NCBI GenBank assembly: GCA_963836785.1
Contig: CAWIKW010000007.1
Location: forward strand, 186,001 to 250,000
Reading direction: 5' to 3'
Length of the DNA stretch: 64,000 nt
Origin: DASQPR01 sp963836785
Lineage (GTDB): Bacteria; Actinomycetota; Actinomycetes; Mycobacteriales; Micromonosporaceae
In this document: positions 1-6,450 of the stretch, one piece after another
Layout: each line of letters starts with the position of its first letter
Numbering within the stretch: position 1 is the stretch's first letter
Translations under genes and position numbers: made by a program
The notes under the pieces: generated by a model
Told to the model about the DNA's origin: nothing
The model's database searches: none
What the model saw: only the letters and a program-made list of their open reading frames with translations

Positions 1-1
1 T

Positions 2-88
2 GGATCATTCAACCCCATCCCGTTGCCGAACCCGGCGCCTGGTTCGGATCCGAACGCGCCCAAGCCCCGGCAGAACGCCCGGTGCTGA
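2..88 (+). CDS. possible 3' end of a gene entering from the left edge
   Basis: Frame 2 is open from the window edge and ends at TGA 86-88, giving a 28-residue Pro/Asn-rich tail (it ends PKPRQNARC). It would converge on the cyclodehydratase-like gene. In the comparable mycobacterial locus a uvrD2-type helicase gene lies in this direction a little further out, but nothing in the visible tail identifies a family. A short open frame is weak evidence in DNA of this GC content. Confidence 0.25.
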   Translation, partial: GSFNPIPLPNPAPGSDPNAPKPRQNARC

Positions 89-111
89 GGCTGTCGGCTC
101 GCCCAGCGGTT

Positions 112-227
112 AGTTGGCCGGCGTCGTCCGGCCGTTGGTTGGCTGGGGTCGTCCGGCCGTTGGTTGGCCGGCCGTTGGTTGGCTGGGGTCGCCGGGCCGT
201 TGGTCGACCGGCCTTGGTTGGCCGGCG
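112..227. repeat. short tandem repeat, GGCCGTTGGTTGG core
   Basis: The core GGCCGTTGGTTGG occurs at 130-142, 155-167 and 170-182, with a diverged copy from 195. The copies are linked by GCTGGGGTCGTCC-type spacers, so spacing alternates between about 15 and 25 bp. The array lies immediately 3' of the cyclodehydratase-like gene on the minus strand. Confidence 0.7.
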
Positions 228-1484
228 TCACCCGGCCCGGGCTCGCCGCCGGTGACGCGAACGGTACGCGCAATCGCATCGCGGATGCGGTCCCCAGCTC
301 CGCCGGCGCAGCGTGCTGGGCGGCCCGACCTCGATGCTAGCTCCGATCGTGGGTGCGTCGTCGCCGTCGAGATAGGCAAGGACCTGGGCGACCGCAACAC
401 CGACCGCGATCAAGGTCGTGGCCGTCGATATGGTCGGCGCCGATTCGGTCGACGTCGCGAGCTGGGCCACCAGCGTCGGCCACGCCGGATCGCGATCGCG
501 GCGGTGCAGGTCAAGGCAGCGCAGGCACGGAGAGCCGCCGGGCGGCACGAGCGGGCCGATCAGGACGGTGTCGTCGCGTTCTTCGATCAGCAGGTGTGCG
601 AGAGCCTTCCGGGCGTACGCGAAGGCGGCCAGTTCCGCCGGCACGCCCTGGCCCACCTGCACAACGAACGAGGCGCCGCCGACCCGGAGCGCGCGGGTAT
701 CGGTGAACGGCGCCGCTCGCAGGACAGCCTCGCTGGCCGCGGTGCCGCGCGGCCGGTCGGTATCCGCCGGCGTGAGACCGCCGATCGCATCGTCGTGGAT
801 TCCGACGCGGCCGCTGACCGCCGGATCGACGTGTCCGACGCCGGCACGAGCGAGCGTCGAGGCGATCGGTACGACCAGGCGACTCCCGCCGGTGACCTGC
901 ACGGAAGCCGCCGCACGCCGTCGAATCGCTTCGGCCGGCGGCACGCGTCGGCCCGACCGGGCGGTTGCGATCGTCCGGTCGGTCGGCGCCGCGTCCGTCG
1001 GTGTCGTCCGGTCGGTCGGCGCCGCTTGGTCCACCGGCGCTGGGCTTTGCGCTGGTGTTGGATCTGTGGTTGCCGGGTCGTCGTACGCCTCGACGCCCGG
1101 AATCTCGACGGCCCGCCCCGCCATCGCGATCGCCGCCGCCTCGGTCAGCAACCGCCGCCGTACGGTCTCGGGCATCGACGACGGCACCAGGCTCTCTGCG
1201 CCGATGAGGACCTTGGCGGTGCGCAGAGCGGAGATCATTGCCGAGGTCACGTGCCGGGGCACCCCGAGCGCGCCGGCGTCACGCAGCACCGCCCGCTCCG
1301 TACGGGAGCCGTCCAACAGGTCCAGCACCCGCGCCGCGCCGGCATCGGGCAGCTCGATGACGATCGCCCGCGACGGGTCGGTGCCGAGTTGCACGGCGGT
1401 CTCGTCGCGCCACAGACGGGACAGCCCGGGCAGCAACGTCAACCGTCCACGTCCGGTGCCGGCGGGCGAGACTCGCGATGTCAT
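228..1484 (-). CDS. orphan cyclodehydratase-like (TOMM leader-binding/ThiF-type) protein
   Basis: The 418-residue product resembles proteins annotated as bacteriocin-biosynthesis cyclodehydratase-domain or TOMM leader-peptide-binding proteins. From the family it should have an N-terminal wing region that could bind a peptide, followed by a Rossmann/ThiF-like part. Here a beta-strand-rich glycine segment begins near residue 195. Two cysteine pairs, C320-x2-C323 and C403-x-C405, look like the structural zinc site of the family. An unusual Thr/Pro/Asp linker at about residues 135-175 holds an 11-residue repeat encoded by a 33-bp DNA repeat (starts at 973 and 1006). ATG 1484 is chosen because homologous sequence begins there; an upstream in-frame ATG at 1550 is less likely. 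No precursor peptide, dehydrogenase or YcaO partner is nearby, and the same family sits beside DUF2342 in mycobacteria, so a housekeeping role is more likely than thiazole/oxazole synthesis. The exact function is unknown. Confidence 0.75.
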   Translation of the reverse strand: MTSRVSPAGTGRGRLTLLPGLSRLWRDETAVQLGTDPSRAIVIELPDAGAARVLDLLDGSRTERAVLRDAGALGVPRHVTSAMISALRTAKVLIGAESLVPSSMPETVRRRLLTEAAAIAMAGRAVEIPGVEAYDDPATTDPTPAQSPAPVDQAAPTDRTTPTDAAPTDRTIATARSGRRVPPAEAIRRRAAASVQVTGGSRLVVPIASTLARAGVGHVDPAVSGRVGIHDDAIGGLTPADTDRPRGTAASEAVLRAAPFTDTRALRVGGASFVVQVGQGVPAELAAFAYARKALAHLLIEERDDTVLIGPLVPPGGSPCLRCLDLHRRDRDPAWPTLVAQLATSTESAPTISTATTLIAVGVAVAQVLAYLDGDDAPTIGASIEVGPPSTLRRRSWGPHPRCDCAYRSRHRRRARAG

Positions 1485-1522
1485 GCCGTGACGCTGACAC
1501 ATCAACCGACATCGCTGCGCCG

Positions 1523-1584
1523 TTGTCCACAACGGGAATCGCGCCGCCACAGAAAATTCCGAGGACGGCCACTACTTATCCACA
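1523..1584 (+). promoter_or_regulatory. two DnaA-box-like 9-mers
   Basis: TTGTCCACA at 1523-1531 and TTATCCACA at 1576-1584 are in the same orientation, 53 bp apart, in an otherwise empty gap. Both match the DnaA box consensus TTRTCCACA exactly. There is no oriC gene context (dnaA, dnaN, rpmH), so this is not an origin as far as the window shows. DnaA-titration or DnaA-regulated promoter sites are possible. Confidence 0.4.
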
Positions 1585-1671
1585 GAATCGGCGCCGGTCT
1601 GTCGCCTATCCGACAGTCAGTTGCGTTCCCCGTCGAGTTCGACTTCGCCGTTGCCTTTTGGACTGGTTGAC

Positions 1672-1708
1672 GCCGCCCGCCGCCCGCCGCCCGCCGCCCG
1701 CCGCCCGC
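1672..1708. repeat. CCGCCCG simple repeat
   Basis: A run of seven-base CGCCCGC-type units follows the DnaA-like boxes. It is low-complexity, and the gap it sits in (1485-1931) shows no supportable gene. Confidence 0.6.
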
Positions 1709-1730
1709 CTCCGCCCCGCCCGGGTGCACT

Positions 1731-1781
1731 TGTACGGAAGTTGGCCGGTCGCGGCGCGATCGAGCGCCAAAGTTCCGTACA
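1731..1781. promoter_or_regulatory. long inverted repeat, possible operator pair or hairpin
   Basis: TGTACGGAAGTTGGC (1731-1745) faces GCCAAAGTTCCGTACA (1766-1781). The arms are complementary over 15 bp apart from one extra base, and the loop is 20 bases. It lies between two minus-strand genes. The outer TGTACGGAA/TTCCGTACA arms are perfect, which suits a dimeric regulator or a structured RNA. Confidence 0.45.
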
Positions 1782-1848
1782 TTCGCCGGGCGATCTTGGC
1801 CGGTCACGCCGTGGTCACGAAACCTGGGGCTACGAGAGCAGGCAGCGA

Positions 1849-1883
1849 CGCGGCACGGCCGCCCGGAGGCGTGCCGTGCCGCG
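1849..1883 (-). terminator. hairpin downstream of the DUF5679 gene
   Basis: A perfect 11-bp stem, CGCGGCACGGC (1849-1859) with GCCGTGCCGCG (1873-1883), and a 13-base loop lie about 50 bp past the stop of the DUF5679 gene. There is no strong T tract, as is common for high-GC actinobacterial terminators. Confidence 0.5.
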
Positions 1884-1931
1884 ACTGTCGCCGATCCTCG
1901 TTTAGGCGCTGACGCCTTGCCGTTCTGACGC

Positions 1932-2111
1932 TTATGCCTTGCCGAGAATCCGGTTCATCGTGGTGCCGCAGACCGGGCACGGTCCCTTCGCCATGCGCAT
2001 ACCGGTCTTCGTGATCGCCACCGTGCCGTCGAAGTCGCGCTTCTCCTTGCACTTGACGCAATATCCGTTGTACTTCTCGACCTTTTCCTCGGCCTGGCCC
2101 TTTCCGGCCAC
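1932..2111 (-). CDS. DUF5679 small zinc-ribbon protein
   Basis: This is a 59-residue protein with two cysteine pairs, Y-C-V-K-C-K-E-K-R and C-P-V-C-G, separated by about 30 residues and ending in a basic N-R-I-L-G-K-A tail. That is the pattern of the small actinobacterial DUF5679 zinc-ribbon family. The GTG start at 2111 is chosen because a strong GAGGAGG lies five bases upstream; an in-frame ATG at 2192 would add a region that is not conserved. The product should bind one zinc ion. Its role is unknown, though nucleic-acid or protein contact is plausible for a free-standing ribbon. It is divergent from the metallopeptidase gene at 2449, and the gap between them (2112-2448) shows no clear operator. 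Confidence 0.85.
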   Translation of the reverse strand: MAGKGQAEEKVEKYNGYCVKCKEKRDFDGTVAITKTGMRMAKGPCPVCGTTMNRILGKA

Positions 2112-2448
2112 AATGCCCTCCTCGTAATTCCAGCGGGCGTGTTGTGCTCGATGCCCGGGACCGCCGGTGCGGCCGACTGATCTACTGTGCATCGCCGCTC
2201 GCCTGAGCGTGACATGTTCTGCGGGGACACGCCGGTAGAATGCGTGCGAAACCGGCGTTTATGTGGAAAACGGCCACCGCATCCGATGCCTTATTCATGA
2301 TCCAAAGAATCTTTCGGGCACCATGCCACCAATCCGATCAAGTCCGGCGGGCCACGGTGAGTTGGGCCTTGCGTACCCCCGGTTGTCGGCCGCTAGCGTG
2401 CCAGGGTGACTCCAGTTCCGGGCCTCCCCGGCTGATCGCGGGGGACCC

Positions 2449-2982
2449 GTGCCCGCCGCTGGGAAGCCGAATGTGGAAGTGCGACGCAGCCAGCGCCGCC
2501 TGTCGACGGTGTCCGCATATCGCGACGGCGGCCGCGTCATCGTGCTCATCCCCGATCAGTTCACCCGCGCTCAGGAGCGCGAGTGGGTCGACAAGATGCT
2601 TGATCGTCTTGCGGCTCGCGACGGTCGGGCCAAGCGGACGGATGCCGAGCTCACCGTCCGTGCCCTTCGCCTGGCCGCCCGGTACTTCGCTGACTACGGC
2701 GCGGTGACCAAGCCGGCCAGCGTGCGCTGGGTCGCCAACCAGAACGGCCGCTGGGGGTCCTGCACACCGGACGACGCGACGATCCGCGTCTCCGACCGGA
2801 TCATGCACATGCCGGACTGGGTCGTCGACTACGTGCTTCTGCACGAGATCGCGCACCTCGTGGTGCCGGTGCACAACGCGATGTTCTGGTCGCTGGTGAA
2901 CCGCTACCCCAAGGCCGAGCGAGCCCGCGGCTACCTGGAAGGGGTCGCCGCCGCGCACGGCACACCCGTGCACGACGATTGA
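2449..2982 (+). CDS. YgjP-type M48-like zinc metallopeptidase
   Basis: The 177-residue protein carries the zincin motif HEIAH (H132, E133, H136) and a third candidate ligand, H142, in V-H-N-A-M-F-W. This is the arrangement of the YgjP/UPF0758-neighbour metallopeptidase family (DUF45). A conserved N-G-R-W-G-S-C segment at residues 99-105 is also typical. There is no signal peptide, so a cytoplasmic enzyme is expected. Its physiological substrate is not established. GTG 2449 is the first start that keeps the conserved V-E-V-R-R beginning. The next gene starts 3 bases after the stop, so the two are probably co-transcribed. Confidence 0.88.
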   Translation: MPAAGKPNVEVRRSQRRLSTVSAYRDGGRVIVLIPDQFTRAQEREWVDKMLDRLAARDGRAKRTDAELTVRALRLAARYFADYGAVTKPASVRWVANQNGRWGSCTPDDATIRVSDRIMHMPDWVVDYVLLHEIAHLVVPVHNAMFWSLVNRYPKAERARGYLEGVAAAHGTPVHDD

Positions 2983-2985
2983 CCG

Positions 2986-3606
2986 GTGACCCGTCGCGCC
3001 GTTGTCGTCATGCTCGCCCCGCCGGTCTGGACGCCGCCGGGCGTCGAGACGGCGACATGGCGTCGCGCCCTGGCTGACGACGCTGTCGATCTTCTCGCGA
3101 TGCTCGCCGAGGTCGAACCCGCGCTCGCCGTGGCCGAGGCCGACCGACCGCTCGCCACCGCCGTGGCCTGGCCTTCGATGCGGGTGTACGCCGTGGGCGA
3201 GCTGACCATCGGCAACGTCCTCGCCGCGGCCGCCTCCGACGGGTACGAGCAGGCAGCCGTTCTCGCCGGCGATGCACCCGATCTGCCGGGAATGATGATC
3301 GCGAAGCTGCTCCGACCGTTGACGACCCGGCCGGCCGCGGCGGCACCTGACGCCACGGCCGCGACCGGGCTGCTGGGAATCGCCAGTCGACTGCCCGCGC
3401 CAGCATGGCTTCACGAGATCGATCTGGATGGCGCGACCGTCGCGACCGTACGGAGTGCCGCTCCGGCCGCCACCGACGTCATCGGTACGCCCGGCTGGCA
3501 CCGTCTGCGTACGGCGACCGCGCTCGCTCGGCTCGACCCGGCATTGGACGGCTGGGAGGCGACGCGCGCGATCCTCAGCCGCGGTGGGTCGCCCGCTGTG
3601 TCGTAA
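2986..3606 (+). CDS. hypothetical protein, possible DUF2064/GT-A-like fold
   Basis: This 206-residue protein starts at GTG 2986, directly behind the metallopeptidase. It has an N-terminal hydrophobic strand with basic residues, an A-V-L-A-G-D-A-P-D-L-P segment near residue 90 and an A-T-D-V-I-G-T-P-G-W-H segment near 160. The G-D-x-P-D/x-L-P pattern recalls the nucleotide-sugar or DUF2064 group (TIGR04282-like), where it sits at the metal site, but the match is by eye and partial. No signal peptide is seen. Its tight spacing to the upstream peptidase suggests a shared transcript and function, which remains unknown. Confidence 0.7.
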   Translation: MTRRAVVVMLAPPVWTPPGVETATWRRALADDAVDLLAMLAEVEPALAVAEADRPLATAVAWPSMRVYAVGELTIGNVLAAAASDGYEQAAVLAGDAPDLPGMMIAKLLRPLTTRPAAAAPDATAATGLLGIASRLPAPAWLHEIDLDGATVATVRSAAPAATDVIGTPGWHRLRTATALARLDPALDGWEATRAILSRGGSPAVS

Positions 3607-3628
3607 CCCGCTGTGCCGTGACGGAGCC

Positions 3629-5098
3629 TTACTCCGTCGGTTTGGGTCCGTCTCCGGCCGGGGGCGCCTCACCCTCGTCGTCCGACCGGTCGGTGCCAGG
3701 GTCGGCGCCGGAGTCGTCGGTCGTCGACTCGGAGTCGTCGGGCGTCGACAGGTCGCCGGCGATGTCCTCGAAGCCGGGCAGGTCGGCGATTGTGTCGAAG
3801 TCCGCCATCGACCCGAGATCGAGCTGCGACTGCGCGTACGCGTTCGGGTCGGCGAAGTCGTCGGCCGACGGAAGCAGGTCCGGGTGCCCCCACAGTGCGT
3901 CCCGACCGGCGATGCCCCGGTGCTCGGTCAGCGCGGCCCATAGGGCCGTGGCCTCGCGCAGCCGACGCGGCCGCAACTCGAGGCCGACGAGCGCGGCGAA
4001 CGTCTGCTCGGCCGGGCCGCCCGCCGCCCGGCGGCGCCGGAACGCCTCGCCGAGCGCGACGACATTGGGCAGCCGGTCACCGGCAGCCGAGTCGACCACA
4101 TGGTTCACCCAGCCCTCGACCAGCGCCAGGATCGTCTCGAGGCGGGTGAGCGCGGCCTGCTGCGCCGGTGTGTCGTCGGGCGTGAAGATGCCTTCGAGCG
4201 CGAGTTGCTGCATCGACTCCGGATTGCCCGGATCGATCTGTCCCATTGCCTCTTCGATCGCTTCGCGGTTGACCTGGATCCCGGCCGCGTAGGCCTCGAC
4301 CGCGCCGAGGACGTGCCCCCGCAGCCACGGCACGTGCCCGAAGAGGCGCTGGTGGGCCGCTTCCCGCAGGGCAACGTACAGGCGTACTTCCTCGGGGTCC
4401 TGGGTCAGGCCCTCGCCGTACGCCGTGATGTTCGCCGGCACCAGTGCGGCCTCGCCCGCCGGTCCGAGCGGCAAACCGATGTCGCCGGCCGAGAGCACCT
4501 CGCCGGCGAGCGAGCCGAGCGCCTGACCGAGCTGTCCGCCGAACAGTGCGCCGCCGAGCGTGGCGACCATCGACGCCATCGGGCCGAGCTGGTCGCGCAT
4601 CTCTTCCGGCACGATGTCGCCCATCGCGGCGACCATGCGACCCGCGACCGGGTCGCACAGCTTCTTCCAGACCGGCAGCGTGTTCGTGATCCACTCGGCG
4701 CGCGTCCATGCTGACGTCGTCGCGATCCCGGACGGCAGCGCGGACGTGTTTTCTAGCCACAGATCGGCCAGGCGCAGCGTATCGGTGACTCCCGTCCGGT
4801 CGGCCGCGGTCACGCCCGGATTCCCGATCGGGCCCTCCGGGCCCTCGGCCTCGCCAGGCAGCGCGTTGGCCGGTGCCTCGGGACCGACTCCGCCGAAGCC
4901 GAACGGCAGCGCCGACCCGGCGCCGCCGGTCAGTGCCGCGAGCGCGACCTGGCGCGCGAGTTCCCAGTTCACCGGCCCCTCGGACGACGTGGCCGTGAAC
5001 ATCTGCTGCAACTGGCTCATGAACTGCTGCATCGCCACCGGATCGTTGGGATCCGGTGCGCCGGCCGGCAGATCAAATCCAAAGGGCACGTCGGGCAC
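3629..5098 (-). CDS. DUF2342 zinc-dependent metalloprotease-like protein
   Basis: The 489-residue product belongs to the actinobacterial DUF2342 (zincin-like, TIGR03624-type) family. Landmarks are an N-terminal P-F-G-F-D-L-P with a Q-rich segment, a glycine-rich helix pair around L-G-G-A-L-F-G-G-Q-L-G-Q-A-L-G, and the conserved R-E-A-A-H-Q-R-L-F block followed by H-V-P-W-L that marks the putative active site. The last 55 residues are Asp/Glu/Ser-rich and probably disordered. GTG 5098 is preferred over a longer frame because GGAAGG precedes it and the conserved V-P-D-V-P-F-G-F begins there. It is divergent from the PDZ protease, an arrangement also found in mycobacteria (Rv3195/Rv3194c, from memory). 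Proteolytic activity has not been shown for most members. Confidence 0.88.
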   Translation of the reverse strand: MPDVPFGFDLPAGAPDPNDPVAMQQFMSQLQQMFTATSSEGPVNWELARQVALAALTGGAGSALPFGFGGVGPEAPANALPGEAEGPEGPIGNPGVTAADRTGVTDTLRLADLWLENTSALPSGIATTSAWTRAEWITNTLPVWKKLCDPVAGRMVAAMGDIVPEEMRDQLGPMASMVATLGGALFGGQLGQALGSLAGEVLSAGDIGLPLGPAGEAALVPANITAYGEGLTQDPEEVRLYVALREAAHQRLFGHVPWLRGHVLGAVEAYAAGIQVNREAIEEAMGQIDPGNPESMQQLALEGIFTPDDTPAQQAALTRLETILALVEGWVNHVVDSAAGDRLPNVVALGEAFRRRRAAGGPAEQTFAALVGLELRPRRLREATALWAALTEHRGIAGRDALWGHPDLLPSADDFADPNAYAQSQLDLGSMADFDTIADLPGFEDIAGDLSTPDDSESTTDDSGADPGTDRSDDEGEAPPAGDGPKPTE

Positions 5099-5274
5099 CC
5101 TTCCACGGTACGCGGTCGGGCCAGCCCCGAGGCCACCCGCGGGCAGCGCTTCCGCCCAGGGCGTACCCGAGATTGATCGACGGCAACCCGCAGATCCGCG
5201 CAAGCGGGCCGCAAGCTCCCAGCAGACGCCCAGCCACCCGGCGCCGTCTGGTTACTCCGGGCGGATAGTCTCGC

Positions 5275-6300
5275 GTGATGACTCGGCGCTTATGGACGTT
5301 GTTCACCGGTGTCGTGCTGCTGGCGGTCCTCATCACGCTGGCCGTTGTGGCGCCGGTGCGATACGTCGAGTTGGTGCCCGGGCCAACGTTCAACACGCTG
5401 GGCACGTCCGGCGGCACTCCGGTGATCACGATCAGTGGTGCGCCCACGTCGTCATCGGCCGGGCAGCTCCGCATGCTCACGGTCGGCGAGATCGACAACA
5501 TGACGGCCTACAACGTGGTCCGCGGCTGGTTCAATCATTCGACCGCGGTGTTGCCGCGCGAGGTGTTGATCCCGCCGGGAGAGTCGCAGCAGCAGCTGAA
5601 CCAGGAGTCGACCGATCAGTTCAAGGAGTCTCAGACGTCGGCGGTGACGGTCGCACTCCGGCACGAGGGCTACCCAGTGCTCGTCACGGTTACCTCGGTC
5701 GAGGCCGGCAAGCCGGCCCAGGCGCATCTCGCCATCGGCGATGTCGTGACGTCGGTGAACGGTAAGAAGGTGCTGTCCAACGACGATCTGAGCGCGTTTA
5801 TCCAGGCGCAACCGGTCGGTTCGACGCTGCAGATCGGCTATACCCGGGCCGGCGCGGCCGCGCAGACCTCGATCAAGAGCGTTGCCGGCAGCGACGGCAA
5901 GCCTCAGATCGGTATCGCCGTCACGCAGAACCAGCCGTCGCCGATCAAGATCTCCATCAAGCTGCAGGATGTTGGCGGCCCGAGCGCCGGTCTGATGTTC
6001 ACCCTCGGCATCATCGACAAGCTCGACCCGGCCGACCTGACCGGCGGAAAGATCATCGCGGGCACCGGGACGATGGACAACGACGGCGACGTCGGAGCGA
6101 TCGGCGGCATCCCGCAAAAGATGATCGCGGCGTATCAAGCGGGCGCGCGCTACTTCCTCGCCCCGGCCCAAAACTGTGCCGAGGCACTCGGCAGCCCGGT
6201 CGCCGGACTGAAGCTCATCAAGGTGACGAGCCTGAACGATGCGTTGACCGCCCTGGCCGACCTGCGCGACGGTCGGCAGCCACCGTTGTGTACGAAATGA
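5275..6300 (+). CDS. PDZ-domain Lon-like (S16) membrane protease, YlbL type
   Basis: The 341-residue protein has an N-terminal membrane anchor (residues 8-27), a PDZ domain (about 130-205) and a Lon-type proteolytic domain. The catalytic Ser-Lys dyad is visible as S237 in G-G-P-S-A-G and K282 in P-Q-K-M. Length and order match the YlbL/SdrC-like family of membrane-anchored Lon-like proteases whose catalytic part faces outward. The start is GTG 5275 or the ATG directly after it at 5278. It is divergent from DUF2342 and followed 150 bp later by the UPF0182 gene on the same strand. Conservation of this trio across actinobacteria suggests a shared envelope quality-control role, which is inference. 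Confidence 0.9.
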   Translation: MMTRRLWTLFTGVVLLAVLITLAVVAPVRYVELVPGPTFNTLGTSGGTPVITISGAPTSSSAGQLRMLTVGEIDNMTAYNVVRGWFNHSTAVLPREVLIPPGESQQQLNQESTDQFKESQTSAVTVALRHEGYPVLVTVTSVEAGKPAQAHLAIGDVVTSVNGKKVLSNDDLSAFIQAQPVGSTLQIGYTRAGAAAQTSIKSVAGSDGKPQIGIAVTQNQPSPIKISIKLQDVGGPSAGLMFTLGIIDKLDPADLTGGKIIAGTGTMDNDGDVGAIGGIPQKMIAAYQAGARYFLAPAQNCAEALGSPVAGLKLIKVTSLNDALTALADLRDGRQPPLCTK

Positions 6301-6450
6301 CCACGCGTACGGGCTACCTCGCCGGCCGGGTCACGCTCGGGCGGCGCTGACCTCGTAGGCTAAGACGCGCGGAGATCACCGTACGTCGGGCTCGGGCCCG
6401 GCGGGCGGTCTCGCGGTGAGACGGGCGCACCGGCGCACGTTGACGGAGAG

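Noticed and set aside
1485..1931. possible origin of replication from two DnaA boxes
   Set aside because: Only two boxes, no AT-rich unwinding region and none of the usual origin genes around it.
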